In this document: positions 1-9,594 of the stretch, in pieces | How the letters are laid out: each line of letters starts with the position of its first letter | How positions within the stretch are numbered: the first letter of the stretch is position 1 | Source of the DNA: JAOABV01 sp039801465 | GTDB lineage: Bacteria > Hydrothermota > Tepidihabitantia > Tepidihabitantales > CAIPLT01 | Direction of reading: 5' to 3' | Length of the DNA: 64,000 bases | Assembly (NCBI GenBank): GCA_039801465.1 | Contig: JBDRUT010000001.1 | Coordinates: forward strand, 62,001-126,000 | Position numbers and translations under genes: made by a program | Notes under the pieces: generated by a model | The model's input: only the letters and a program-made list of their open reading frames with translations | What the model was told of the DNA's origin: nothing | Databases searched by the model: none

Positions 1-117
1 TTAATTAACCAATTGCCAAAAGCAATTAACCAATTGTTACAATAAAGTCTCCTAAGATTTTCCAAAATCAAAAGCACTTCGATAGATAAAAATTTTTATG
101 TGTCTTAGTGGGTTAAA

Positions 118-852
118 TTATTTACCCAATGATAAACGATAGGCAAGTACTGGCGGTAAACCAGACTTTAGTATCTTTTCTTGTGCCAATTTGATATTAT
201 AGTCGATTCTCTCATATTTAATACAATTAGTTTCATTGTCAAAGATTACGACACATGCTCTGGGATCTCCATCGCGTGGTTGACCAACACTCCCAACATT
301 GATAAGATAACGACAATCTGGGTTAATGATTTGGGAATTTGATTGCGAAATTATTCGGATATGGTTTCGTTCTAAGTTTTGCTCAATAATAAAAGGCGAG
401 TGAGAATGACCAATCAGACCAATTGGTTTTTTAAAATATTGAAATTGGGCAGAGGCTTGATTTAACCGATATATATAGTGCCAGGCAGAAGGTTCTTGCG
501 GTGAGGCGTGAACTAATAAGAATTTTTCCCATTCGAGTTGAAGTGGAAGTTTTAATAGGTATTCTATACTATCTTTATTCAGTTCGTTTTTTGTCCATAG
601 CACTGCAATCTGCGCCGGCTCGTTAAAGTTATTAATATCGGTTTTATCTAAAACACACCAATCATGATTACCCGCAACACAAAGACAATTAAGGCTTTTA
701 ATTAATTCCACACACTCATTCGGATTTGCTCCATAACCAACAATGTCTCCCAAGCAGAGATATTGGTCAATCTTTTCTTGACTCAAAAAATCGACCACGG
801 CTTGTAGTGCTTCCAAGTTAGAATGGATGTCGGAAAAAATCCCTATACGCAT
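118..852 (-). CDS. Metallophosphoesterase, YfcE/calcineurin-like family
   Basis: A 244-residue cytoplasmic metal-dependent phosphoesterase. The full set of metal-ligand motifs is visible: D8-x-H10 (FSDIHSN), G35-D36, GNHD at 61-64, H115 and GHSH at 148-151. The length fits the small YfcE/MJ0936-type members, which hydrolyse phosphodiesters or phosphomonoesters in vitro; the physiological substrate is not predictable. It lies 47 nt downstream of argF on the same strand and may be the last gene of an hslU-argF transcript. The start is the only sensible ATG, giving MRIGIFSDIHSN. There is no sign of truncation. Family assignment is firm; substrate is unknown. Confidence 0.85.
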   Translation of the reverse strand: MRIGIFSDIHSNLEALQAVVDFLSQEKIDQYLCLGDIVGYGANPNECVELIKSLNCLCVAGNHDWCVLDKTDINNFNEPAQIAVLWTKNELNKDSIEYLLKLPLQLEWEKFLLVHASPQEPSAWHYIYRLNQASAQFQYFKKPIGLIGHSHSPFIIEQNLERNHIRIISQSNSQIINPDCRYLINVGSVGQPRDGDPRACVVIFDNETNCIKYERIDYNIKLAQEKILKSGLPPVLAYRLSLGK

Positions 853-899
853 CTAAATAGTATAATAAGTATTATAAAAATGGGTAGTGTGTTTAACTT

Positions 900-1826
900 T
901 TAGAATTTTCCCAACAAATAAAGCAGTATTGCGCGTTGGATATGAAGACGATTTTCCGCCTGGTCTAAAACAATTGAATGTGGTCCATCAATCACGTCAT
1001 CAGTTATTTCCTCACCCCGGTGTGCTGGCAAGCAATGCATCACCCAATAACCTCTTGGTGCATGAGATAAAAGTTGGGCGTTAACTTGAAATTTCTTAAA
1101 GATTATTCTTCGTTTTTCTGCTTCCGACTCTTGTCCCATAGAAATCCAAGTATCCGTATAAATAAATTCGCTTTCTGAAACTGCTGACTCTGGTTCATTA
1201 ACCAATTCAATCTTACCGCCACTGGCTTTAGCCAGTTCTAATGTTCTTGTTAAAATCTCAGGTCTTGGACCGTATTCTTTTGGCGTAGCAATTTTGAGAT
1301 GCGCGCCTAATAAGGCAGAAGCAATCATTAAAGAATGGCACACATTATTTCCATCACCAACCCAGGCGATTTTTACATTATTTAATCTACCAACTTTATC
1401 ATAAATGGTTAAAAAATCAGCCAAAACTTGACAAGGATGTTCTAAATCTGAAAGCGCGTTAATTACCGGAACAGTACTGAATTTGGCTAATTCTATTACT
1501 GTGTTATGACTAAAAGTTCGCGCACTAATGACATTTACCCAACGACTGAGATTTTTTGCTACATCCGCCACTGACTCGCGTTTTCCTAATCCGATATCAG
1601 TTGGTCCTAAATAAATTGCTGAACCGCCTAATTGTCGAATCGCGACTTCAAATGTAACCCGAGTTCGCAATGATGGTTTTTCAAAAACTAAGGCTAAAAT
1701 TTTTCCTTCCAGATATGGTAAGACTGGTTCAAATTTCAATTCGTCTCTTAAATCAATCGCCTTAAATATTAGTTTTTGAATTATTTCTTTTGATAAATCG
1801 AAAAGACTTACTAAATCTTTTTTCAT
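900..1826 (-). CDS. argF: Ornithine carbamoyltransferase
   Basis: This enzyme transfers the carbamoyl group from carbamoyl phosphate to ornithine to give citrulline. The 308 residues match the family length. Visible motifs are the carbamoyl-phosphate loop SLRTR at 52-56, HPCQ at 130-133, the ornithine-binding DTWISMG at 225-231 and HCLPAHRG at 264-271. The product is cytoplasmic. It sits 80 nt downstream of hslU. Whether it works in arginine synthesis or, run backwards with the carbamate kinase near 14 kb, in catabolism cannot be told from sequence. No other arg gene is in the window. Confidence 0.95.
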   Translation of the reverse strand: MKKDLVSLFDLSKEIIQKLIFKAIDLRDELKFEPVLPYLEGKILALVFEKPSLRTRVTFEVAIRQLGGSAIYLGPTDIGLGKRESVADVAKNLSRWVNVISARTFSHNTVIELAKFSTVPVINALSDLEHPCQVLADFLTIYDKVGRLNNVKIAWVGDGNNVCHSLMIASALLGAHLKIATPKEYGPRPEILTRTLELAKASGGKIELVNEPESAVSESEFIYTDTWISMGQESEAEKRRIIFKKFQVNAQLLSHAPRGYWVMHCLPAHRGEEITDDVIDGPHSIVLDQAENRLHIQRAILLYLLGKF

Positions 1827-1906
1827 TTAACCTTCTTTCATTTCTATTTCAAATAAATTAAATCTAAAACGGCTATCTTGATTATGGTTTGTGATTTGAG
1901 AATTGC

Positions 1907-3346
1907 TTACAGAATATATCGTGTTAAATCCTTGTTTTCAATAATATCTTTCAATCGATGCTCAACATAATCTCGGGTTATTCTAATCTTTTGAACATCC
2001 GGAGCTGGAAGTTTGAACAGGATGTCTTCTAATAATGCATTCATTATCGTATGTAATCTGCGCGCACCGATATTTTCCATCTGTTCATTTACCTGTGCAG
2101 CAATTTCGGCAATCGTGGAAATTGCATCGTCATCGAATTCTAATTGGACACCTTCAGTTGCGAGTAATGCGGTATATTGTTTGATTAGTGCGTTCTCAGG
2201 TTCAACCAGAATTCTCTTAAAATCATCTTTATTAAGCGAATCTAATTCGACGCGTATAGGAAATCTTCCTTGTAATTCCGGGATTAAATCCGATGGTTTT
2301 GCATTATGAAAAGCCCCTGCGGCAATAAATAAGATGTGGTCAGTTTTAACCATTCCGTATTTAGTAAATACATTAGAGCCTTCAACAATAGGAAGCAAAT
2401 CTCTTTGGACCCCTTCCCGAGAGACATCCGGACCGTATGCTTTGCCCGCGCCAACAATTTTATCAATTTCGTCTAAAAAGACGATACCGGAATTTTCTAC
2501 TCGGGTTTTGGCTTCAGCCACAATCTCATCCATATCTAATAATTTTTGTGCTTCTTCATTAGCAAGAATACTCTTGGCTTCTTTGACAGTTAATTTCCGT
2601 TTTTTCGTAGTCTTCGGTATCGCATCAGAAAAAACCTCTTGAATTCGCATTGAAATCTCTTCGGCTCCGGCTTGGGAGAAGACTTCAATAAACGGCAAGA
2701 CCGGTTTTACGGTTTCAATTTTAATTATTCGGTTATCCAATTTACCGTTGCGTAACATTTTACGGAGTTTCTCTTTAGTTTCTGCCATTGAATAATTCTC
2801 GGTCCGTTTTGAGTTAGATTTTGTTTCCGCAGATGTTCTTTTTCTCTCTTCGGTTTGAGGCAACAGCAGGTCTAAAATCCTTTCTTCCGCAAGCATTTCT
2901 GCTTTCGGTGCCAGCATTTGTAACTTTTCCGATTTTACCATATTAACGCCAATTTCCATCAAGTCCCGAATCATGCTGTCGACATCTCGACCGACATAAC
3001 CAATTTCCGTGAATTTAGATGCTTCAACTTTAACAAACGGCGCTCGTACCAATTTGGCTAATCTTCGCGCGATTTCCGTCTTACCAACCCCAGTCGGTCC
3101 AATAAGAATAATATTATTGGGATAGATCTCTTCTTTTAATTTCCCGCTTACCTGTTGACGACGCCAGCGATTGCGTAAAGCAATTGCCACTGCCATCTTG
3201 GCTTTTTTCTGTCCGATAATATAGCGGTCAAGATATTCAACAATCTCGGAAGGAGTCCAGAAATTGTTATCTAATTTTGTAGCATTATCATCAGATACAA
3301 TTGGTTCTGTCGTGCTTATTGTTTTCAGAAGATTGTCTGCGGGCAT
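1907..3346 (-). CDS. hslU: ATP-dependent protease ATPase subunit HslU
   Basis: A 479-residue AAA+ unfoldase of the HslUV (ClpYQ) protease. It shows the Walker A GPTGVGKT at 83-90, the pore loop GYVG at 116-119, an I-domain from about 130 to 270, Walker B VFLDEID at 289-295, and the sensor-II region IGARRLH. The C-terminus DLTRYIL matches the family tail that docks into HslV, so a peptidase partner is expected. hslV is not adjacent, although the two are usually neighbours: the upstream gene is a TPR protein and downstream is argF. About 25 extra N-terminal residues precede the usual start of homology; a later start is possible but no better ATG is evident. Confidence 0.95.
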   Translation of the reverse strand: MPADNLLKTISTTEPIVSDDNATKLDNNFWTPSEIVEYLDRYIIGQKKAKMAVAIALRNRWRRQQVSGKLKEEIYPNNIILIGPTGVGKTEIARRLAKLVRAPFVKVEASKFTEIGYVGRDVDSMIRDLMEIGVNMVKSEKLQMLAPKAEMLAEERILDLLLPQTEERKRTSAETKSNSKRTENYSMAETKEKLRKMLRNGKLDNRIIKIETVKPVLPFIEVFSQAGAEEISMRIQEVFSDAIPKTTKKRKLTVKEAKSILANEEAQKLLDMDEIVAEAKTRVENSGIVFLDEIDKIVGAGKAYGPDVSREGVQRDLLPIVEGSNVFTKYGMVKTDHILFIAAGAFHNAKPSDLIPELQGRFPIRVELDSLNKDDFKRILVEPENALIKQYTALLATEGVQLEFDDDAISTIAEIAAQVNEQMENIGARRLHTIMNALLEDILFKLPAPDVQKIRITRDYVEHRLKDIIENKDLTRYIL

Positions 3347-3456
3347 ATTTAATTTTACATTCTGATTAACTAAAAGTCAAGCACTTTACCAATTTATCAA
3401 CATTTCAACTGCAATATCAGAAAATTTAGACTTCAATTATTTATGCTGATTATTTT

Positions 3457-4134
3457 TTAAGGAAAGACGCCGAGCCTTCTCAATTCCTGTTCGGCTTTCT
3501 CTTTAAGTTTTCGGTTCTGGGTTGTTTGATAAATTGTCTGCCAGATTTCAATTGCCATCTCTTTAGCACCACCGCGGTCAAAAGCAAACGCTGCCCAGCG
3601 CTCAGTAACTGCCCAAGTCTCAGGTAATTTTGATGCAATCTCAAAATAATAACCTGCTGAGACATAATCTTTAGTTATCATATAATGAATAAAACCAGCA
3701 TCAAATACCACCTGCCAATTTAATGGATTATTTGCCATTCCCTGATGAAGTAATTTTATTGCTTCGGTTACTTGCCGAGCATCCCAGGCAATGACAATCG
3801 CACCAAAATGATACGCGCCAATAAATCTTGGGTCTAAGGTCGTTAAAATATCAAATATATGGTCTAACCAGATAAATTTCCGGTCCGTGATTAAATGCTG
3901 TCCGTAGTATTGGACTGCGCGCAACCAGATTAAATCTGCCAGCGCAGTTTCGTATTCAATTGCCAATGGCTTTAAGAACTTTCCTGAAGGAAAATACATT
4001 AATTCTTCAACAATACGAACTTGAAGGGATTTGTGTCGAGAAGCATCTATGCTACTTTGTATCTGCCAAATAAGAATAAATCCAATCGCAATAATCGGAA
4101 TTACAATGACTCGCCTAATAATCTCATTGGGCAT
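3457..4134 (-). CDS. Membrane-anchored TPR-like protein
   Basis: A 225-residue protein with one N-terminal hydrophobic segment (about 9-25) that probably anchors it to the inner membrane with the rest outside. The remainder is helical and TPR-like, with repeated Ala/Gly/aromatic helix patterns (GAYHFGAIVIAW, VFDAGFIHYM, AGYYFEIASK, WAAFAFDRGG). No catalytic motif is visible. It follows the ABC permease by about 110 nt on the same strand, which suggests co-transcription with the exporter genes and an accessory role. Function is unknown. Confidence 0.6.
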   Translation of the reverse strand: MPNEIIRRVIVIPIIAIGFILIWQIQSSIDASRHKSLQVRIVEELMYFPSGKFLKPLAIEYETALADLIWLRAVQYYGQHLITDRKFIWLDHIFDILTTLDPRFIGAYHFGAIVIAWDARQVTEAIKLLHQGMANNPLNWQVVFDAGFIHYMITKDYVSAGYYFEIASKLPETWAVTERWAAFAFDRGGAKEMAIEIWQTIYQTTQNRKLKEKAEQELRRLGVFP

Positions 4135-4244
4135 TTTAACAAATCTCTGCGGTTGTCAAATATAATCAAAATCCCGTTTCGGATCTGAGAAATTCAGCCG
4201 ATAAATCATAATCTTATTTAATTTCACTCTTATCTAAACAAATT

Positions 4245-5006
4245 TTAGAAGTCTTTGCGGGCTAATATCTGACTGGCAATGAAAAGCATTAATGCAGAAT
4301 AAAAGATTGCATAGAGTATAGTTAAGAGCATAGCATTGGTTTCAATTATCAAATTATGCACAACAGCAGATTTTATGTTGAAATTAGAGAAATTAGGTAA
4401 TACATAATAGATTATATTAGCAAATAGTTCATTAATTGGTGACTTGCTCAATTTGGCAAAAACCTTTAAATCACGAGTTAGATGTCCCATCACATATATT
4501 GCAAAAGTAAAGATGGAACTAGTAATTGGAGTAGAAAAAGTTGAGAAGAGAATCGCGATTGCAGTAAGAATCCACAATTGGCAAAAGGTCATTAAGATTG
4601 CCCAGAGTAAATAAACATTACTGGGAATGTTTAACAAGAACATTATGATATAAAAAGCACCGGTCATAATCAGAAGGCTTTCAAAAAGCACTAATAATAG
4701 TCCTAAATATTTTCCTAAAACGAATTGCCAACGCGGAATTGGCCGGGAGAGAATTAGATAAATAGTCCGTTTTTCAATTTCTTTATATACTAATCTACCG
4801 CCAACCAGGATTGCAATCAATACCGAAAAGAAGGTAATTGCATTCAAGCCAATATCTTTGACGACTTTGGCTTCTTCACCTAAAGCCAGAGGTTTAATTA
4901 CTCTGCCACTGCCGATTACCAAAATAGCAAAGACAATTATTGTGATAAAGACTTTATCTCGAACTGATTCGCGAAATGTATTTAGAATTATCCCGGTGAT
5001 CTTCAT
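4245..5006 (-). CDS. ABC-2 type transporter permease
   Basis: A 253-residue integral membrane protein with about six hydrophobic segments (around 20-40, 58-80, 100-130, 135-155, 160-180 and 225-248) and the conserved coupling region EKRTIYLILSRPIPRWQF. This is the ABC-2 family architecture, used for export of drugs, lipids, polysaccharides or proteins. Its ATPase partner is immediately upstream on the same strand, with 33 nt between them, so together they form one exporter. The substrate is not deducible. Confidence 0.85.
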   Translation of the reverse strand: MKITGIILNTFRESVRDKVFITIIVFAILVIGSGRVIKPLALGEEAKVVKDIGLNAITFFSVLIAILVGGRLVYKEIEKRTIYLILSRPIPRWQFVLGKYLGLLLVLFESLLIMTGAFYIIMFLLNIPSNVYLLWAILMTFCQLWILTAIAILFSTFSTPITSSIFTFAIYVMGHLTRDLKVFAKLSKSPINELFANIIYYVLPNFSNFNIKSAVVHNLIIETNAMLLTILYAIFYSALMLFIASQILARKDF

Positions 5007-5039
5007 AGTATTCGGCCTAATTAGTTTTATGAATCCATT

Positions 5040-5978
5040 TTAGATCTCTTTTAATCTCTCTTTTTGAATCTGACTGATAAAATGGTCTTCTAAAGTTTTG
5101 CGTCGTGGTTGAAGCGAAACTAATTTTGCTCGGACTTCACGAATAATTGTTAAAATTCGTTCCGCGGTTTCTTCGTTCGCAACTGTAATTAATGCTCTAT
5201 TGTCTGTTGTAATTACTTTCGTTGCAATCTTTTCAATTGCCCGAATCGTCTTATGGTCCAATCCTTCAGCAACAATATCAATCGTTTCTAATTTTTCCGC
5301 AAGAATTTTATCTAGTTGGCCAGTGCTCACAAGTTTACCGTTAAGAATAATACCAACCCGGTCACAAATCATCTCAACATCAGTTAGGATATGAGTAGAA
5401 AAAAACACGGTTTTGCCTTGTTCTTTTAAGGAAATGATAATATCCCGAAACTCGCGACGGCCAATTGGGTCAAGTCCACCCATTGGTTCGTCAAGAATCA
5501 CCAATTCAGGGTCAGTAACCATAACTTGTGCAATACCTAATCTTTGTAACATGCCGCGAGAATAATTTCTAACTGGCAATTTAGCAAATGGTGCCAAACG
5601 AACCAATTCGAGCAAGCGATTAATCCGTTGCCGAACATTATCTTTAATACCAGAAACTTGACAGCAAAACTCTAAATATTCTTTAGCATTAAGATATTCA
5701 TAAAAATAAGGGGATTCGGGTAAGAAACCAATTCTTCTTTTAGTGTCAATATGATTAGGAGGTTTCCCAAATAAAAAAGCGCGACCTGTTGTGGGATGGG
5801 CTAAACCAACTAAGATTTTAATAGTTGTGGTTTTTCCTGCACCGTTTGGTCCTAAAAATCCAAAAATCTCATGACTGAAAACCTCTAAATTAAGATTCTC
5901 AATTGCCCGAACCTTCTGCAACCGAAAACCGATTCGGTATTCCTTAGTAAGATTTTCTGTCAAAATTACGCGGTTCAT
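5040..5978 (-). CDS. ABC transporter ATP-binding protein
   Basis: A 312-residue ATPase subunit of an ABC-2 exporter. Walker A GPNGAGKT is at 43-50, Walker B LVILDEP at 159-165, and the signature is a divergent YSRGMLQR near 139-146 followed by GGLD. About 80 extra C-terminal residues form a domain typical of the CcmA/NatA-like subgroup (DUF4162-like). It is the first gene of a probable operon ATPase-permease-TPR protein. The deviation of the signature from LSGGQ is common in this subgroup and does not suggest inactivity. Confidence 0.9.
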   Translation of the reverse strand: MNRVILTENLTKEYRIGFRLQKVRAIENLNLEVFSHEIFGFLGPNGAGKTTTIKILVGLAHPTTGRAFLFGKPPNHIDTKRRIGFLPESPYFYEYLNAKEYLEFCCQVSGIKDNVRQRINRLLELVRLAPFAKLPVRNYSRGMLQRLGIAQVMVTDPELVILDEPMGGLDPIGRREFRDIIISLKEQGKTVFFSTHILTDVEMICDRVGIILNGKLVSTGQLDKILAEKLETIDIVAEGLDHKTIRAIEKIATKVITTDNRALITVANEETAERILTIIREVRAKLVSLQPRRKTLEDHFISQIQKERLKEI

Positions 5979-6926
5979 CTTATCTTATTCCAAACATACA
6001 TATTACAGTCTCAATATAGTTTTATGCATTATCTATGCTTTTGAAATATAATAACTGCTTATTATAACTAACAGAAAATTATCTGTCAACTTAATTGAAT
6101 AGAGAATTGATGTTTAATGTGGTGCGAAAAATCCGATTTAAGATATATTAAACAAAAAGATGTTTCTTTCAATAACGACCGCTCTTTATATAAAAGAAAA
6201 ATGATAAAATATTTATAAAAATAATATTGCCTGCGCATAAGACAAAAGAGCAAGATATTTTCTCTTGATTTATAAGCGTCGCCTAAAACTAGCTAACTTT
6301 GATTTTAAGTCCCAATTGTGTGGTTTTATAATTAGTTCGCTAAACGATAATAAGTCCAACTAAAGAGATGATTCTGTAATCGGCTGCTTCATTCCTATAA
6401 ACATAGATTTCAATTTCGGTGATTCGATTAGAGTAAAAAATAACAAAATATCCAATGTCTAAATTTGCCAAATTGCCAGCGAATTATTAAATAAAAAACA
6501 TGACATCAAATTCCATTAAAGACAAAACTTCTTAATCGGCGTAGGGTACTATACCCCTTTTAAAGAGTTTTCGCATCAAAGTCTCTGAAAATCAAGCGAA
6601 TACATTAAAAATCAATGTCTTTTGACTTTATATTGCCAATATAAGTTTGCTTGGCCAGGGAAACTTTTAAGTATCCATTTTAAGGCGGTTTTTCGTGAGC
6701 GGATATATGCCCAATGTAAGATTGGTTGCTGCATGCACTTTAAGAATATGAATGGTTCAAAAAAGATGGTCTTATATTATTGAGTTTCTTTCCGGTTTTG
6801 TAGATGTTAGAAAAACAATTAATGTCTTATTATAAGGTCGTATTTGAGAAAGAGTCTGTAAAAATTATTATGCCAAGGATTTAATAGTATTGTCTTAACC
6901 GTGATTTCTGTTATTTGTTCTCTTAT
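5979..6926. other. Long intergenic region with no recognisable gene
   Basis: About 950 bp of AT-rich DNA between the ABC ATPase start and the 3' end of the cysteine synthase gene. All frames are broken by frequent stops and no RNA family is recognised. It holds one copy of a 168-nt element (6507-6674) that recurs at 34531-34698. The rest may be decayed sequence. Confidence 0.6.
6507..6674 (+). repeat. Dispersed 168-nt element, copy A
   Basis: This copy aligns almost without gaps to 34531-34698. Shared blocks include ACTATACCCC, TTTTCGCAT, TGAAAATCAA, ATACATTAAAAAT, the near-perfect palindrome TTATATTGCCAATATAA (6628-6644) and CAGGGAAACTTTT. By eye about three quarters of positions agree. It has no ORF. 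Both copies lie beyond the 3' end of a gene. It could be a degenerate MITE, a small RNA or a protein-binding element. Confidence 0.6.
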
Positions 6927-7928
6927 TTAAACCGTTCCATCAATGCAGAATGGATTTTCACAGCCTTGCCGGCAATTTCTAATTATTGTGTCTTTTTTGC
7001 CCTGATATAATTCTGTAGAAAAATATCTTTCCGAACGGTCAGGAAGGACTGTGACAACTGTTTTGTCTTTTCCAATTTTCTCTAAAACCCTGATTGCTCC
7101 TAAAACATTTGCTCCGGATGAAACTCCAACCATCATTCCATACTTCTGACAAATTTTTCTTGCCATCTGCACCGCATCATTGCTTTTTATTGGCTCGCAC
7201 CAATCTATTTGATTAACATTAACCAACGCAGGAATAAAACCAGTACCAATACCAAAGATTTGGTGTTGCCCGGGCTTTTTGCAGCCAGTCAAAACCGCTG
7301 ACTCTTCAGGTTCAACTGCAATAAGTTTACAATTAGGATTAATTTCTCTTAGTTTCTTTCCAACACCGGTTAAAGTACTTCCTGTTCCAACTCCAGCAAC
7401 AAAAGCGTCAATTCTTTTGCCGTGCATTTGTTTTCTTATTTCTTCTGCAGTTGTTTCATAATGACAATCAATGTCTTCTGGGTTTTCAAACTGTTTTGGC
7501 AAGAATACCGCAGGATTATTCTGTGCAATTTTACGAGTTCTTTGTACTGCTCCTTGATAGAACTCATCCTGCGGTGTAAGACAAATCTCTGCTCCTAACA
7601 TCATTAAAATCTTCTGTCGTTCAATACTAACATTTTCTGGCATCACAATAAGACACTTATAACCTTTTACTGCACAAACCATGGCAAAACTAATTCCGGT
7701 ATTACCACTAGTGGCTTCAACAATGATTGAATTTTGGTTTAACTCTTTTCGTTTCTCTGCTTGTTCAATAACATATTTTGCAATCCGGTCTTTAATACTT
7801 CCTGTTGGATTTAAGAATTCCAGTTTTGCAAATATTTTCCAATTTTCCGTATTATGTTCAAGATTCAATTCTACAATAGGAGTATTACCGATAGTATCTA
7901 AAATAGAAGTAACCGGTTTATCAGTCAT
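6927..7928 (-). CDS. Cysteine synthase-like PLP enzyme with a C-terminal Cys cluster
   Basis: A fold-type II PLP enzyme (CysK/CysM/CBS N-domain family) of 333 residues. It should join O-acetylserine or a related activated serine with sulfide to form cysteine. PLP lysine K46 lies in NPTGSIKDR; the substrate loop is EATSGNTG (71-78); the phosphate-binding loop is GVGTGST (179-185). The C-terminus carries an extension with C319, C323 and C328 (CRQGCENPFC) that is not part of the catalytic core as I know it and might bind metal or act as a redox switch. It stands alone on the minus strand. Distinguishing CysK from CysM or a CBS-like member by eye is unsafe. Confidence 0.85.
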   Translation of the reverse strand: MTDKPVTSILDTIGNTPIVELNLEHNTENWKIFAKLEFLNPTGSIKDRIAKYVIEQAEKRKELNQNSIIVEATSGNTGISFAMVCAVKGYKCLIVMPENVSIERQKILMMLGAEICLTPQDEFYQGAVQRTRKIAQNNPAVFLPKQFENPEDIDCHYETTAEEIRKQMHGKRIDAFVAGVGTGSTLTGVGKKLREINPNCKLIAVEPEESAVLTGCKKPGQHQIFGIGTGFIPALVNVNQIDWCEPIKSNDAVQMARKICQKYGMMVGVSSGANVLGAIRVLEKIGKDKTVVTVLPDRSERYFSTELYQGKKDTIIRNCRQGCENPFCIDGTV

Positions 7929-8226
7929 TTTATGAATTATATCTAAAAAAAATACATCGTCAAGGCTATTCTAAAATTTAAGAAAAATATTCAAAATATA
8001 AGAAAAGTAGTTATTATAAAAAATAATACATTATTATATTATATTATTATTTGTGTGAATAATTGGGAAAAGCGTAAAATAGATAATCAAAACAGATATT
8101 TTTAATCCACATTCAAATTTTGTGTTTTTATATTTGTAGAAAAAGAGAATAAACAGATAAATTTACTTTCTTAATAGTGGATAATTGCCACAATTTCAAC
8201 AAGTTTTCCACAAGTTATCCACCGTT
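7929..8226. other. AT-rich gap with DnaA-box-like sites 3' of dnaA
   Basis: There is no gene here. TTTTCCACA (8204-8212) and TTATCCACC (8215-8223, overlapping the dnaA stop) are DnaA-box-like, as is GTGGATAAT (8178-8186) on the other strand. A run of TATTATATTATATTATTATT near 8030 is strongly AT-biased. This could be part of a bipartite replication origin with the region upstream of dnaA. Confidence 0.4.
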
Positions 8227-9594
8227 TATCAACATCAAAATCTTTTGAATTTTTTGAGAAATTTCCGGGTCAGATTTTTTAAGTTCGGTAATTTTTTCTA
8301 TAGAATGAATAACAGTAGAATGGTCCTTGCCACCAAAAACAGAACCGATTTCTTTAAGCGACATTGCCAATAGAGTTCTTAAAAGATACATTGCGATTTG
8401 ACGCGCTAATGCTAAATTCGCAGTGCGCTCCTTAGATTGTAATTGTTCAACAGTAACTCCAAACTGTTTTGCAACTATTTCAATGATTTTCAAAGGCTTA
8501 GGCTTTTCATATGTTATATTTAAGTCGGATAAGACCTGTTTGCAAACTTCTAATGTTAAAGGCGTATTTGTTAAAGATGCATAACCGGCTAATCTTATTA
8601 AACAACCTTCCAATTCGCGAATGTTGGTTTTGATGTTTTCTGCGATAAAATAGATAATATCCGGGTCAATATCTATTGATTCGTTTTTGGCTTTATTATT
8701 TAGAATCGCAATCCTTGTTTCTAAGTCCGGAGGTTTTAAATCGCAAACTAACCCGGATAATAACCGTGAAACCAAACGCTCTTCTAAAGTCGGAATTTCT
8801 CGTGGAGGTCGGTCCGAAGTAAATACAATCTGTTTACCCATTCCTTGTAAATAATTAAAGAGATGAAAAACCTCTTCTTGTAACCGTTCTTTACCTTTAA
8901 GATAATGAATATCATCAATTAATAACAAATCTAAGCTACGATATTTATTATTAAAGGCAAACTGATTTCGTTCTTGGATAGATTGTATAAGGTCAAGAAA
9001 AAATAGTTCTGCAGGTGTGTAGCAAATTTTTGCTTGCGGGTTGTTATTTTTTACATAGTTTCCAATAGCGTGTAAAAGATGGGTTTTGCCTAAGCCGACA
9101 CCGCCATAAATAAATAATGGATTATAAGTCTTTGCTGGTGCAGTAGCAACTGCTTTACAAGCAGCATAAGCAAATCGATTTGATTCACCAATAATGAAAT
9201 TCTCAAAAGTATATCTTTCAATGAGATGGGAAGTATTTTTGAGTTGATGTATAACTTGTTTTGTGTTAGAGAAATTTTTTGTTTGTTCTATAGCGGAATT
9301 ATTTTTTTCTGTGACTGAAGGTTCTGAAACAGTTTCTTCCGGAAGCACAGAGAAGTTTATTTTTAATTCTAATTTGGAAAGGATTTGAGATAAAGCATTG
9401 GTGTAATATTCAGAAATCCATTCGATAAAAAATTGATTTGGCGCGCCAACTTCTAAAGTCCCGTTATTTAACCGAAGCGGCTTTAATGGTCTAAACCAAG
9501 CAGTAATTGCATCTTGACTAATCAGCTCACTCAATGCAGAAATAATTTTTGACCAAACCTGCTCTATCAATTTACTCACCTGAAATCTTTCCAC
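8215..9594 (-). CDS. dnaA: Chromosomal replication initiator protein DnaA
   Basis: A 459-residue initiator that binds DnaA boxes and opens oriC. Domain I (about 1-85) has VWSKIISALSELIS and TAWFRPLKPL; a linker follows to about 125. The AAA+ domain has Walker A GGVGLGKT (164-171) and Walker B LLLIDDIHYL. Domain IV ends with the signature GGKDHSTVIHSIEKI. The listed start is GTG at 9594; a second GTG six codons later is also possible. DnaA boxes lie directly upstream (9606-9688) and around the 3' end, consistent with autoregulation and a nearby origin. No dnaN is adjacent. Confidence 0.97.
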   Translation of the reverse strand: MERFQVSKLIEQVWSKIISALSELISQDAITAWFRPLKPLRLNNGTLEVGAPNQFFIEWISEYYTNALSQILSKLELKINFSVLPEETVSEPSVTEKNNSAIEQTKNFSNTKQVIHQLKNTSHLIERYTFENFIIGESNRFAYAACKAVATAPAKTYNPLFIYGGVGLGKTHLLHAIGNYVKNNNPQAKICYTPAELFFLDLIQSIQERNQFAFNNKYRSLDLLLIDDIHYLKGKERLQEEVFHLFNYLQGMGKQIVFTSDRPPREIPTLEERLVSRLLSGLVCDLKPPDLETRIAILNNKAKNESIDIDPDIIYFIAENIKTNIRELEGCLIRLAGYASLTNTPLTLEVCKQVLSDLNITYEKPKPLKIIEIVAKQFGVTVEQLQSKERTANLALARQIAMYLLRTLLAMSLKEIGSVFGGKDHSTVIHSIEKITELKKSDPEISQKIQKILMLINGG

